From positions 1 to 54,375 of the forward strand of contig JARKRC010000038.1 in assembly GCA_029974595.1 (NCBI GenBank): 54,375 nucleotides of DNA, read 5' to 3'. This document shows, one piece after another, positions 19,924 to 28,948 of the stretch. This DNA comes from Ereboglobus sp. (GTDB lineage Bacteria > Verrucomicrobiota > Verrucomicrobiia > Opitutales > Opitutaceae). The translations under genes were made by a program, and so were the position numbers. Each line of letters opens with the position of its first letter. Positions within the stretch are counted from its first letter, which is position 1. A model generated the notes under the pieces. That model had not been told where the DNA came from and did not search any database. It saw only the letters and a program-made list of their open reading frames with translations.

Positions 19924-19962
19924 AAAAACTCTCGCAATCCGGCCGGTTGCGAGAGTTTTTTT
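19924..19962 (+). terminator. Intrinsic terminator after tRNA-Thr
   Basis: Ten-base arms ACTCTCGCAA / TTGCGAGAGT with a nine-base GC-rich loop, preceded by an A-run and followed by at least six T residues. It begins five bases after the tRNA CCA end, as expected for a single-tRNA transcript. Confidence 0.9.
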
Positions 19963-19999
19963 GTGTCATTCGGCGCGCGCGACTGCCAATGTCCGGCGC

Positions 20000-20593
20000 A
20001 TGAACACGTCTTCCTATGCGCGGGCGCGCGAACTCATCGATCAGGCTCATGCGGCGGATCCGTCGCGGGAGGCGTCCGGCCGCCCGGCGGAGCTGGTTTA
20101 TGCGGACAACATGGAGCGGTGGGTCGGGAAGCTCGTGCCGGATGCGTCGCCGTTGTTGCGGCTGGCGGCGCGTGCGCAACATCTGGAGCGCTGGACGGTG
20201 GCGCGCGCGAGTTATCCCGAGGGCAAGGCCGGGTATTTCGCGTGGCGGAAGTTTTTGTATGTGAAACAGGCGGAGCGCGCGCGCGAGCTGCTGCTGGCGG
20301 CGGGCGTGGGCGCGGACGAGGCCGGGGAGGTGGCGGTGTGGGTTTCCAAGCAGGAGATGCGCGCCAATGCCGGGACGCAGGCGTTGGAGGACGCGGCGTG
20401 CCTGGTGTTTCTTGAGAGCGAGATCGGGAAATTTGCCGCGGCGCACGCGGATTATTCGCAGGAGAAATTCGTGGAGATCGTGCGCAAGACGTGGAAAAAA
20501 ATGAGCCCGCGCGCGCAGGAACTGGCGCTGGCGTTGGAGCTGCCGGATGCGATTGCCGCGCTGGTGAAACAGGCGGTCGGCGGCGCGGCGTGA
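20000..20593 (+). CDS. DUF4202 domain protein
   Basis: The 197-residue protein starts at 20000 (MNTSSYARARELIDQAHAAD); the frame is open upstream through the tRNA, which cannot be coding. It matches the DUF4202 family as I remember it, through ELVYADNMERWVGKLVPDAS, LAARAQHLERW and YPEGKAGYFAWRKFLY. The His-rich helix QHLERW followed by AWRK is reminiscent of HD-type all-helical hydrolases, but this is only a visual impression. The function of the family is unknown. It appears monocistronic, between the tRNA terminator and a hairpin at 20630. Confidence 0.8.
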   Translation: MNTSSYARARELIDQAHAADPSREASGRPAELVYADNMERWVGKLVPDASPLLRLAARAQHLERWTVARASYPEGKAGYFAWRKFLYVKQAERARELLLAAGVGADEAGEVAVWVSKQEMRANAGTQALEDAACLVFLESEIGKFAAAHADYSQEKFVEIVRKTWKKMSPRAQELALALELPDAIAALVKQAVGGAA

Positions 20594-20629
20594 GCGCAGC
20601 AGTTTGTCCGTCCGCCTCCTCCAAAAAAA

Positions 20630-20652
20630 GCGTTGGGCGGGACGCCCAACGC
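20630..20652. repeat. GGCGGGACGCC-core hairpin
   Basis: GCGTTGGGCG / CGCCCAACGC arms around GGA, 37 bp after the DUF4202 stop. The centre GGGCGGGACGCCC is shared with palindromes at about 131-150, 11286-11304, 24893-24910 and 54357-54375 whose outer arms differ. The rest of the spacer (20594-20854) has no recognisable gene. Confidence 0.6.
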
Positions 20653-20854
20653 GGCACGCGAGACGCGTGCGCTCCCCGGAAGCAATCCGATGTCCGGGTG
20701 ACGCGCTGATGTTCTCCGTGTCGCGATAGCGCCGTAGCGCGGGCTTTCAGCCTGCTTCCTGACTTGCGGGCAATCTTCCGGGCGTGTTTTCGATCTTTTC
20801 AAAGGGCGTTTCCCGCGTATGTTATCCAGTTTCTCAATTTCACATCCCACACTC

Positions 20855-22111
20855 ATGAGCCGACCCAGCGCACAGACAAAACGTTTACAACAGATTGACA
20901 GCTGGATATTTCCTTACGTTTGTGCCTGCTTCACCCTGTGGCGCCGGCTCATGGACTTGATTTTCAGGCCGGACACGAAGACGCCGCCGAAGAGCATTAT
21001 TTTCCTAAAACTTGCCGAGCAGGGATCGACCGTCCTTGCCAACGAGGCCATCCGGCAGGCGGTCGCAAAGGTGGGCAGGGAGAATGTGTTTTTCCTGATG
21101 TTCGAGGAAAACCGCTTCATCCTCGACGTGATGGATCTGATTCCGCGGGAGAACGTGCTGACGATTCGCACGAAGTCGGCGGTGTCGATGGTGACGAACT
21201 GCCTTTCGCGTCTTTGGGAAATCCGACGCCGCAAGATCGATGCGTGCATCGACATGGAGTTTTTCGCGCGCTCGTCGGCGGTCATCGCCTACATGATGGG
21301 CACGCGCATACGGGTGGGGTTTCACTGTTATTTCGGCGAGGGGCCGCATCGCGGGAACCTGTTCACGCATCGCGTGCTGTATAACTCGCACCTGCACGCC
21401 TCGAAGACGTTTCTCACGTTGGTGCGCGCGCTCGACAACAGCCCGGGCGCGTTTCCCACGTTCGGCTACACGCCGCCCGCGGAGATGTCGCTCGCGCATT
21501 TCCAGCCGCAGGATACCGAGCGCGCCGAGGTGACCGCGATGCTGCGCGAACTCGCGGGGGCGGATTCCGCTGGGCGCACGCGCCGTGTCATCCTGCTCAA
21601 CGCCAACGCGAGCGACCTGATGCCGCTGCGCCGCTGGGACAACGCCAATTACGTCGCGCTCGCGAAGCGGCTTTTGGAGACGTTTCCCGAGGTGGCGGTC
21701 GCGTTCACCGGCGCGCCGTCGGAAGCGCCGAAAGTCTCGCAGCTCGTCGCCGAAATCGACTCGCCGCGCTGTTTTTCGCTCGCGGGAAAAACGACGCTGC
21801 GCCAGTTGCTCATCGTTTACGGGCTGGCGGAAATCCTTGTCACCAACGACAGCGGCCCGGCGCATTTTGCCGCGCTGACGCCGGTCGATGTGGTGGTGCT
21901 TTTCGGCCCCGAGACGCCGCTTTTGTTCGGCACGCTCAGCCCGCGCAATCACAACATCTGGCTTGGCCTCGCCTGCTCGCCGTGCATCAATGCGTGGAAC
22001 AACCGCCAGACCGCCTGCACCGACAATCTTTGCATGAAAAACATCCCCGTGTCTCAGGTTTATGACACGGTTTGCTCCGTCTATAAACAACGCATTTCAC
22101 AAAATATATGA
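20855..22111 (+). CDS. Glycosyltransferase family 9 (heptosyltransferase-like)
   Basis: GT9 enzymes move a sugar, classically heptose, onto lipopolysaccharide core or similar acceptors. The protein has 418 residues from the ATG at 20855 (MSRPSAQTKRLQQID); an upstream in-frame ATG at 20819 is possible. The N-terminal half has IIFLKLAEQGSTVLANEAIR, the counterpart of the GT9 opening strand-loop. The C-terminal half has ILLNANASDLMPLRRW, CFSLAGKTTLRQLL and VTNDSGPAHFAALTPVDVVVL, the nucleotide-sugar-binding signature. A cysteine-rich tail (ACSPCINAWNNRQTACTDNLC) resembles that of several GT9 proteins. Its stop overlaps the start of the TMTC-like gene by 4 bp (ATGA), so the two are translationally coupled and probably act in the same surface-glycan pathway. 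Confidence 0.9.
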   Translation: MSRPSAQTKRLQQIDSWIFPYVCACFTLWRRLMDLIFRPDTKTPPKSIIFLKLAEQGSTVLANEAIRQAVAKVGRENVFFLMFEENRFILDVMDLIPRENVLTIRTKSAVSMVTNCLSRLWEIRRRKIDACIDMEFFARSSAVIAYMMGTRIRVGFHCYFGEGPHRGNLFTHRVLYNSHLHASKTFLTLVRALDNSPGAFPTFGYTPPAEMSLAHFQPQDTERAEVTAMLRELAGADSAGRTRRVILLNANASDLMPLRRWDNANYVALAKRLLETFPEVAVAFTGAPSEAPKVSQLVAEIDSPRCFSLAGKTTLRQLLIVYGLAEILVTNDSGPAHFAALTPVDVVVLFGPETPLLFGTLSPRNHNIWLGLACSPCINAWNNRQTACTDNLCMKNIPVSQVYDTVCSVYKQRISQNI

Positions 22112-24753
22112 ACGAGACTACACAACCCGAATTCATCCCCGCCGGACAGCGCGACTGGAATAAAATCCTCCTCTGCGCGGCGATCATTGTCGCGACCGGG
22201 CTTTTTGTGGCGTCGCCCGCGTTTCACGGCACATGGCTGTGGGACGACGACCAGGAAATCACCGCCAACGCCGCGCTCACGAGCTGGGCGGGCATGAAGG
22301 AAATCTGGAAGGGCAATGTTGGCGCGGACTACCTCCCGCTGAAGACCTCCATCCTCTGGCTCGAATGGCAGATCTGGCAGTATGACAACACCTGCTATCA
22401 TATCATAAACGCGATCTGGCATGTGATAAACGCGCTGCTGTTGTGGCGGCTGTTCGCGTTGTTGAGAATAAAGTGGGCGTGGATCGGTGGATTGTTGTTT
22501 GCGATTCATCCCGTGCTTGTCGAATCGATAGGATGGGTGTCGGAGCAGAAGAATACAATATCGCTCATATTCATGCTGCTCTCGGCGATAACGTATATAA
22601 AATATCACGAGGGCGGCAGGACGCGCGATCTTGTCATTTCGCTGGTGATGTTCCTGGCCGCGATGCTGAGCAAGAGCGCCGTCATCATGCTGCCGTTCTG
22701 CTTTGTGCTGTATGCGTGGTGGCGCGACAATAAGTTCGAGTTGCGCGACTTGCTCATGCTGCTTTCGGTCGGCGGCGTGATGCTTGGCGTGTGGAGCGTG
22801 GGAAAGAGCTTGTCGACTCTGGATGCGAAATACTTGGCGGTCATGCTGGCGGGTATGGCTTGGAGCGGCCTTTTTGCCTGGCTCTGGTGGAGGGCGAAGG
22901 GCGCGGAATGGAAATACGTGCTCAAGTTCGCGCTCACCACGCTTCCGTTTTTTGTCATCGTGGCGCTGATTGCGGTGGTCACGATTCACTTCCAGCACAA
23001 GAACGCCATCGGCGCCGAGGTGATCCCCGTCGGCGGCATCTGGTCGCGTTTCGTGATCGCGGGCATGGCGGTGTTTTTCTACCTGAAGCAATGCGTGTGG
23101 CCGTTTGAGCCCTACGGGCTGATCCCGATTTATCCGCGCTGGGAAGTGCCGGAGAATCCTCCGCTGTGGATGTTCCTGCCGTGGGTTGTTTTTGCGGTGC
23201 TTGTGTATGTGTTCTGGGTGTATCGCAAGACATGGGGCCGCCACATGATACTCGGCCTCGGGTTTTTCTTCGGCTTCCTCGTGCCGGTGCTCGGCTTTGT
23301 GGACATGTCCTACATGCGCATCACCTGGGTCGCGGATCATTTTTTATATATTCCCGTGATCGGCGTGATTGGCCTGCTCGTCGCGGGTGCGGCGAGATTG
23401 TATGATTGCGTTTCCCCGCAGGGCAAGCCGTGGGCGATGGGCGCGGGCATCACCGCGCTCGTGCTGGTCTCGTTCGATGCGAATCTCTACAGCGACGTGT
23501 TTCTCAACGAAACCAACATGTGGCGCTACACGCTTTCGAAAAATCCGAATGCGTGGCAGGCGCACAGCCGCTACGGCAAGGTGCTCCTCGACAGCGGCAA
23601 TCGCGACGCGGCGTTTTATCATATACAACAGTCCAACCGCCTGCGTCCCGACCTCGCCGAGACCAACAACAATATGGGCGTGCTCCTCCTCCAAAAAGGA
23701 CGCGGCCCCGAGGCGATTGCGTATTTTGGCCGGGCCGTCAGGCTCATGCCGATCGGTGCGTTTCTGGTGAACTACGCGAACGCGCTCACGCAGGTGCAGC
23801 GCGGCGCGGAGGCCGCGCCCGTGTATGAACGGCTGCTCAAGGGCGAGGGCGGCCCCGTTCTTGCAAATGCGATGCGCGACAAAGGCTACGCGACGCTTGG
23901 AAAACTCTTTTCCGAGCGCGGCGGCGTGACGCTTGGCGACCTCGCCAAGGGGCCGGACGGCGGCGCGCTCGACAAATTGCTGAAGCGCAAATGTGGCGCC
24001 TCCTACGAGCATGTGCTCACCCTGCGCGGCGGCGCGGCCATCGAGGAGCTGGTCAAGCTGCGCGCAAGCGACGTGTTCGAGGATATTCTAAGGGCGGACA
24101 GCGTGGACACGCTGGAAAACCTCGTGAAGGAAAAGGGCGGGCGGGCGCTCGAAAACCTGTTGCGCAGCCGCGGCGTCCTCGACGACCTGCTCAAGCTCGA
24201 CGGCGGCGACGGGCTGGCCGAGATTTTCAAGAAGAAGGGCAGCGACGCTTATCTCTCGTTCCGCAAACTGCGCGGCAGCGATGCGTATGAAAGCACGATC
24301 ATGGCGATGCGCGAGGAGCCGCTTGCCGCGTTGCTCAAGAAGCGCGGCGGCGAGCAGCTCGGCCAGTTGCTCAAGGCCTCCGGCAGCGAATCGCTTGTCA
24401 AACTGCGTCAGATGGAAGGCACCCAGGCGCTGGATATCCTGTGCGAAATGATGGCCGGCGATTCAATGGCGCGACTGCTGGAAATCGAAGGCGGCAATCC
24501 CATCATCTGGACGAATTACGGTGTCGCGCTCATGCAGGCAAACCGTCGCGAGGAAGCTGTGCTCGCGCTGCAAAAGGCGCTCAAGATCAATCCGAACATG
24601 GCCGATGCCCGCCGCAACTTGGAAGTCATCCAGGGAACAGGCCAGCCGCAGCCCGCGTCGCCTGTGCAGCAGGACTTGCGTTTCCCGATTTCGAACGTGC
24701 CAGGCAGCACCGGCGTGCCGCTCCAGATTCCGTCAATCTTCCTCAACAAATGA
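22108..24753 (+). CDS. TMTC-like GT-C membrane protein with TPRs and a 12-residue repeat array
   Basis: The 881-residue protein has an N-terminal polytopic membrane part (about 20-470). It resembles bacterial relatives of TMTC/protein O-mannosyltransferases: a luminal acidic motif WLWDDDQEI at 44-52, YHIINAIWHVINALLLWRL, LLFAIHPVLVESIGWVSEQKN and MLSKSAVIMLPF. TPR motifs follow (about 485-590: NAWQAHSRYGKVLLDSGNRDAA, AETNNNMGVLLLQKGRGPEA). Then come about 205 residues (592-796) made of some 17 copies of a 12-residue unit approximating x-x-L-x-x-L-L-K-x-x-G-G. One more TPR (NPIIWTNYGVALMQANRREEA) and a short tail close the chain. The start overlaps the GT9 stop. A lipid-linked sugar transferase with a periplasmic repeat scaffold is the best inference. 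The acceptor is unknown. Confidence 0.85.
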   Translation: MNETTQPEFIPAGQRDWNKILLCAAIIVATGLFVASPAFHGTWLWDDDQEITANAALTSWAGMKEIWKGNVGADYLPLKTSILWLEWQIWQYDNTCYHIINAIWHVINALLLWRLFALLRIKWAWIGGLLFAIHPVLVESIGWVSEQKNTISLIFMLLSAITYIKYHEGGRTRDLVISLVMFLAAMLSKSAVIMLPFCFVLYAWWRDNKFELRDLLMLLSVGGVMLGVWSVGKSLSTLDAKYLAVMLAGMAWSGLFAWLWWRAKGAEWKYVLKFALTTLPFFVIVALIAVVTIHFQHKNAIGAEVIPVGGIWSRFVIAGMAVFFYLKQCVWPFEPYGLIPIYPRWEVPENPPLWMFLPWVVFAVLVYVFWVYRKTWGRHMILGLGFFFGFLVPVLGFVDMSYMRITWVADHFLYIPVIGVIGLLVAGAARLYDCVSPQGKPWAMGAGITALVLVSFDANLYSDVFLNETNMWRYTLSKNPNAWQAHSRYGKVLLDSGNRDAAFYHIQQSNRLRPDLAETNNNMGVLLLQKGRGPEAIAYFGRAVRLMPIGAFLVNYANALTQVQRGAEAAPVYERLLKGEGGPVLANAMRDKGYATLGKLFSERGGVTLGDLAKGPDGGALDKLLKRKCGASYEHVLTLRGGAAIEELVKLRASDVFEDILRADSVDTLENLVKEKGGRALENLLRSRGVLDDLLKLDGGDGLAEIFKKKGSDAYLSFRKLRGSDAYESTIMAMREEPLAALLKKRGGEQLGQLLKASGSESLVKLRQMEGTQALDILCEMMAGDSMARLLEIEGGNPIIWTNYGVALMQANRREEAVLALQKALKINPNMADARRNLEVIQGTGQPQPASPVQQDLRFPISNVPGSTGVPLQIPSIFLNK
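23881..24495 (+). repeat. Array of about 17 coding 36-bp (12-residue) units
   Basis: Translated units can be stacked by eye: AAIEELVKLRAS, DVFEDILRADSV, DTLENLVKEKGG, RALENLLRSRG, DGLAEIFKKKGS, DAYLSFRKLRGS, EQLGQLLKASGS, ESLVKLRQMEGT, QALDILCEMMAG, DSMARLLEIEGG. Position 3 is large hydrophobic or aromatic, 6-7 are hydrophobic, 8 is often Lys or Arg, and 11-12 are Gly/Ser-rich. A few units are one residue short or long. Copies have diverged at the DNA level, so the array is old rather than a recent slippage product. Confidence 0.8.
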
Positions 24754-25018
24754 CCACATGCGCGAAAGAGAACGCATGCGACAAGAATAACGCGTGCGAC
24801 AAGGAGGGGCGGCGTCTCGCCGCCCGACGCGACGCAGTCGCGCCCGGTTTGGAAAATTCGAACACGCAAAGGGGCGAGGCTTCGCCTCGTCGGGCGGCGG
24901 GACGCCGCCCCTCCTTGCGCAAGCGCGCGTTCCTGCGCAAGCGTGTTTTCTTACACAAGCGTGCTTCTCGCGAGACAGCGCGCTTTCGCCCAATATCATT
25001 TTAATATAAATCATAATC
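24754..25018. repeat. Intergenic repeat cluster with inverted GC-rich hairpins
   Basis: The spacer holds an inverted pair. GCGTGCGACAAGGAGG with hairpin GGCGGCGTCTCGCCGCC lies at 24791-24824. GGCGAGGCTTCGCCTCG with hairpin GGCGGCGGGACGCCGCC and CTCCTTG lies at 24873-24917. A loose tandem of CTTGCGCAAGCGCG-like units (about 24913-24965) follows. It matches the elements at 113-167 and 54242-54375. No gene was seen. Confidence 0.65.
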
Positions 25019-27415
25019 GTGAATACTTCCGCTGAAACATCAAGCAACCCGTGCCGCCGCCGCGTTGCCGCCGCCGCGCGCCGGGCATGGGACCGTTATC
25101 GCGCGCATCTGCCGTGGTGCGCCGCCCTGTTCGGAATCGTGATGAGTCTCTTCATCTGGAACCTGTTTTCGGACGACACCGTGTATTCGCAGCCGGGGGC
25201 GGATGTGTACAGCCAGTATATTTATCAGCAGCATTTCATACACACTGAGGCCGTGCGTGACCGTCCGATGACCCCGGTTTGGAAGACGGTGGCGCCCTTC
25301 AGCCTGCCTCTTTGGAATCCTTACACATACGGCGGGCATTCGTTTGTAGGCGATTCGCAGTCGGCGCTGTTTTATCCGCCCACCTGGCTTGTCGCCTACC
25401 TGTCACCGGCCTCGGCTCTCAATGTGTTGATGGCGTTTCACACGCTGGTGATCGGGCTGTGCGTTTACATGTGGGCGGCGTGGCGCGGGCTGAGGCCGGC
25501 GGCCTCCTTTGTGGGCGGCGTGATCGCGATGCTCGGCGGCACGTATTTCATGCATATTTACGCGGGGCACATGTCGAACCTCGGCTCGATGGCGTGGGCG
25601 CCGCTTGTGTTTTGGGGCATCGACGGCTGGTTGCGCACCCGCCGGATAAAATGGGTGGTGCTGTCCGCGGCGGGCGCGGCGTTGCAGATTTATGCCGGCC
25701 ATGCGCAATATGCGTATTACACGGCGATTGTGGCGGGGTTGTATTCATTGATGTTCATGTGGCAGGCGGAGCGCCGCGTGGCGGTGGCTGCCGGCTTGCT
25801 TGCGATTTATCCGCTTGCGGCCGCGTTTTCCGCGATCCAGTTGCTGCCGTCGTATGGCGCGATGATGGAGTCGGTGCGCGCGAGCGGCACGGGTTTTGAT
25901 TTTGCAAAAATGTTCGGCTTTCCGCCGGAGAATTTACTCACGCTGGTCGCGCCGTGGTTTTACGGCGGATCGGAGAAGGTGGCTTATTGGGGCCGCTGTT
26001 ATCTTTGGGAAATGCAATTATACATCGGCGTGGCGGGGCTGGCGCTCGCGCTGTTTGGCTTGGGCGGGCAGAAGACTGGCGACCGCATCCGCTGGGGCGC
26101 GCTGCTGGTGATCGTGTGCCTGCTGGCGTTTGGCGTGAATGTGCCGGTGTTGTATAAGTTTTTATATAAATTGGCGCCGTTCTATGCGTCGTTTCGCGGG
26201 GCGTCGAAGTTTGTATTTTTCATCGGATTGTTCGGCGCGCTTCTGGCGGCGACGGGTGTCAACCGCCTGCTCAATAAGGAAAAGCCCGCGATCGGCTGGG
26301 GCGCGGTCTGGTGCGGGCTGGGCGTTGTATGTTTGATATTCGGAGTTTCGTTTGGCGGCAAAGGGTGGGAATCGATGAAGGACTGGATGATAAGATCCAA
26401 TGAATGCTACTTGAATCCGGGCTATTGGGTGCAACCCGGCGTGATGGATGCCGCAAAGGCGTTGAGCGGGACGGCGCTGCAGATCGGGGGGGCGCTGCTT
26501 GTCGCCACCGGCGCGTTGATGCTGGCGGCGCGCAAGGTTCCGCATGTGGCCTGGGCGCTTTGCGCCATCGTTGTGGCGGAGCTGTATGTCTTTGCGCAAA
26601 ACAATTTGCCGAGCTTCAAGACCAGCCAGATCGCGGGCGGGGAGGTGCGCGAGATTCTGGCCCGCAACAGGGGCGATTATCGTGTATTGAACCTGATCGC
26701 GCCCATGTCCGGCATGGCGTTTCGCTCGGAGGGGCTTTGGGGCAACGAACCGTCGGTGCTGAAGCGTTATTCGGAATTCATGACGTTCACACAGGGCGAT
26801 GACCCCGACACGGCGAATCAGAACTTGCATTTCAAGCGGATCGACTCGCGTTTGTTTGGCATGTTGCGCGGGCGTTATGCGTTTGAATTCGACGGCGCGA
26901 ACATAAGGGCCGTGCCGATTTCGCAGGATGTGATGGGACGTTTTTATATTGTTTCCAATTACGAGGTGATCAAGTCGCGCGACGAGATTTTCAAAACGCT
27001 CGCGAATCCGCAGTTTGATCTCAAAACGAAGGTGATCCTCGAACAGGAGCCGAACCCGAAGCCGGAGGTCGAGTCGGTCGAATACACGGTGCGACTGGTG
27101 AATGCTTCCACCGACCAGTGGACGCTCGAAGTGACGTGCAATCGCGCAACGATGCTCGTGATGACCGATGCGTGGTCGCGCGACTGGAAAGCCGTTACGC
27201 TGCCCGGCAGCGTGCAAACGAACTACGATGTGCTTCCGGCGAATTACATACTGCGCGCGATACCGCTGACCGCGGGCCGGCATGTGTTTCGCATCGAATA
27301 TGTGCCGTGGGGCCTGGCGCAGGGCAGAGGCGTGACGTTTGCGGCGATCGCCTTTGCCGGATGCGTCCTCGCGTTTCCGTCATGGCGCAGGAAACTGCGG
27401 CTGGAGCCGGCCTGA
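25019..27415 (+). CDS. YfhO-like polytopic membrane protein
   Basis: The 798-residue protein begins with GTG at 25019 (NTSAETSSNPCRRR) and has a basic cytoplasmic N-tail before the first membrane segment. The first extracytoplasmic loop has QPGADVYSQYIYQQHFIH, then FSLPLWNPYTYGGHSF, typical of YfhO/GT-C membrane proteins. About 12 hydrophobic segments extend to residue 530. The large C-terminal extracytoplasmic domain ends with TMLVMTDAWSRDWKA, PANYILRAIPLTAGRHVFRI and one last membrane segment, which is the YfhO family signature. Such proteins are thought to add sugars to surface polymers using lipid-linked donors. The GT9 and TMTC-like genes just upstream on the same strand support a surface-glycan role, though 265 bp of repeat DNA separate them. 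Confidence 0.87.
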   Translation: MNTSAETSSNPCRRRVAAAARRAWDRYRAHLPWCAALFGIVMSLFIWNLFSDDTVYSQPGADVYSQYIYQQHFIHTEAVRDRPMTPVWKTVAPFSLPLWNPYTYGGHSFVGDSQSALFYPPTWLVAYLSPASALNVLMAFHTLVIGLCVYMWAAWRGLRPAASFVGGVIAMLGGTYFMHIYAGHMSNLGSMAWAPLVFWGIDGWLRTRRIKWVVLSAAGAALQIYAGHAQYAYYTAIVAGLYSLMFMWQAERRVAVAAGLLAIYPLAAAFSAIQLLPSYGAMMESVRASGTGFDFAKMFGFPPENLLTLVAPWFYGGSEKVAYWGRCYLWEMQLYIGVAGLALALFGLGGQKTGDRIRWGALLVIVCLLAFGVNVPVLYKFLYKLAPFYASFRGASKFVFFIGLFGALLAATGVNRLLNKEKPAIGWGAVWCGLGVVCLIFGVSFGGKGWESMKDWMIRSNECYLNPGYWVQPGVMDAAKALSGTALQIGGALLVATGALMLAARKVPHVAWALCAIVVAELYVFAQNNLPSFKTSQIAGGEVREILARNRGDYRVLNLIAPMSGMAFRSEGLWGNEPSVLKRYSEFMTFTQGDDPDTANQNLHFKRIDSRLFGMLRGRYAFEFDGANIRAVPISQDVMGRFYIVSNYEVIKSRDEIFKTLANPQFDLKTKVILEQEPNPKPEVESVEYTVRLVNASTDQWTLEVTCNRATMLVMTDAWSRDWKAVTLPGSVQTNYDVLPANYILRAIPLTAGRHVFRIEYVPWGLAQGRGVTFAAIAFAGCVLAFPSWRRKLRLEPA

Positions 27416-27454
27416 GCATTAACATTTTTCTGTGTGGTTCCGTGTGTTTTTTGA

Positions 27455-27661
27455 ATCACGGAATCACGGAAACACGGAAGCGCCGTGGAAGGCATGTCGG
27501 AGGCTTGAGCGGGTCGTGTGGCATGGGCGACTCGCCCATGTGGATTGGGTGGCACGGGCTTCCAGCCCGTGTCTTCGGGACACGGGCAAGATGCCCGTGC
27601 CACACAACCCATCTGCGCTTCACCTCGTGGATTCTTTTTCGTGCTTCCGTGTTTCCGTGAT
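27455..27661. repeat. MITE-like intergenic element, second copy
   Basis: The left end ATCACGGAATCACGGAAAC is answered by the inverted right end GTGCTTCCGTGTTTCCGTGAT, followed by TTATAAAAC. It has the same terminal design as 11014-11355 and the same CACGGGC/GCCCGTG hairpins as 6771-6870. It occupies most of the spacer between the convergent YfhO-like and deaminase-like genes (27416-27688). No gene was seen. Confidence 0.65.
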
Positions 27662-27688
27662 TTATAAAACGCCGCGTCCAGCCAACCG

Positions 27689-28744
27689 CTACTCTTTCAC
27701 GAGCGCATCGATCTCGCACAGGAAATATTTTTTGCGCGCATCGGGGAGATCGGCGACCTCGAAGCCGTTGCGGACGATTTGCGCGAGCTCGGCGGCGGTG
27801 AAGTTCGCCTCGGTTGCGAGCGCGGCGTATTCGCCGGAGAGGGTGTTGTTGAACACGAGCGGATCGTCGGTGCTCACGGTGCAGCGGATGCCGGCTTGCA
27901 TGTAGGCGCGGATTGGGTGCTTGCGAATCGAGGGCACGACACCGAGGCGCACGTTGCTGATCGGACACATGTCAAAGGTCACGCCGCGATCCCGCGCGAG
28001 GGCGACGACTTCCGGGTCTTCGATCGCGCGGGTGCCGTGCTGGACGCGTGTGACGCCGAGTTTCACGATGGCCTCGCGCACGCGGGCGGCCCCGTCGAAC
28101 TCGCCGGCGTGGGCCTTGGTGATTTTTCCGGCGGCGCGCATGCGTTTCCAGACGCGCGCGGTCCACGCCTCGGTGGGCATGGTTTCGAGGCCGTGGATAT
28201 CGACGCCGGCGATGTTGTCGCAATCGGCGATGCCGTCGATGACGGCACGCATGGGACCGTGATAATCGTTGCGGAGCATGCCCACGAAGACGCGCACTTC
28301 GAGGCCGCGCGGCGCGGCGGCGAGGATGGCGGCGGCGATTTCGCCGGGCGGTATTTTCAGAAAGGTCGTCGCGGCGAGATGGAAACTCGTCTCGACGTAG
28401 CGCACGTTTTGCGCGGTGTGTTTTGCAAAGATGGCTTTTGCGCCCTCGTGGTAGCGATCGGCACTCGTGAACCAGGGGAGCGCGTGCCCGAGGAGGATTT
28501 CGTCAAAGCGCTCGAATTTCCGGATGCGGTGGCGCGGCGTGTGGAAGACGGGGTTGGCCGGATAATCCCTCGGTTTCCATTTGCGAAGCAGCTCGTAGGG
28601 CAGGGCGCCCTCGACATGGAGGTGTGTTTCGGTTTTCGGGAGCGCCTGGATGAATTTATTGAGCGAGGGAGGGAGCGCGGGTTTCGTTTTTTTTGCGGGC
28701 GACTTCATTGTTTTGCGGATGGAAGTAGAGGTTTGGGCGGGCAT
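27689..28744 (-). CDS. Adenosine deaminase-family hydrolase
   Basis: Metal-dependent purine deaminase family. The family includes adenosine and adenine deaminases, and the exact substrate cannot be set from sequence. From 28744 ([11 protein letters not shown]) it has 351 residues; a second ATG at 28708 (MKSPAKKTK) is equally possible. Zinc and catalytic motifs appear in order: the HLH motif in [18 protein letters not shown] with the catalytic glutamate, VQHGTRA with a histidine ligand, and [17 protein letters not shown] with the metal-binding aspartate. [12 protein letters not shown] is the conserved stretch before the last motif. It stands alone, divergent from the peroxiredoxin gene across 204 bp. 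Confidence 0.9.
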   Translation of the reverse strand: MPAQTSTSIRKTMKSPAKKTKPALPPSLNKFIQALPKTETHLHVEGALPYELLRKWKPRDYPANPVFHTPRHRIRKFERFDEILLGHALPWFTSADRYHEGAKAIFAKHTAQNVRYVETSFHLAATTFLKIPPGEIAAAILAAAPRGLEVRVFVGMLRNDYHGPMRAVIDGIADCDNIAGVDIHGLETMPTEAWTARVWKRMRAAGKITKAHAGEFDGAARVREAIVKLGVTRVQHGTRAIEDPEVVALARDRGVTFDMCPISNVRLGVVPSIRKHPIRAYMQAGIRCTVSTDDPLVFNNTLSGEYAALATEANFTAAELAQIVRNGFEVADLPDARKKYFLCEIDALVKE

Positions 28745-28948
28745 TGAAAACACAAAACCGGCGGGTTGGCGCGCCGCATCAGGGTGAGAAAAATTAATGA
28801 AGAACGCGCTTGGGTTAGAATCGCCGCTTCTATCGGGCAAAAACGGTTTGTGTCCGCGTGGAAAGGCGCGCAAAACAACAACACTCATCCACACGCGATC
28901 GCATCCGCAATCGCACAATCAAAAGCATAACAATAAATCCAAAAAATC

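Noticed and set aside
19859-19999. Upstream extension of the DUF4202 protein
   Set aside because: It would translate through the tRNA and its terminator; the ATG at 20000 starts the recognisable domain.
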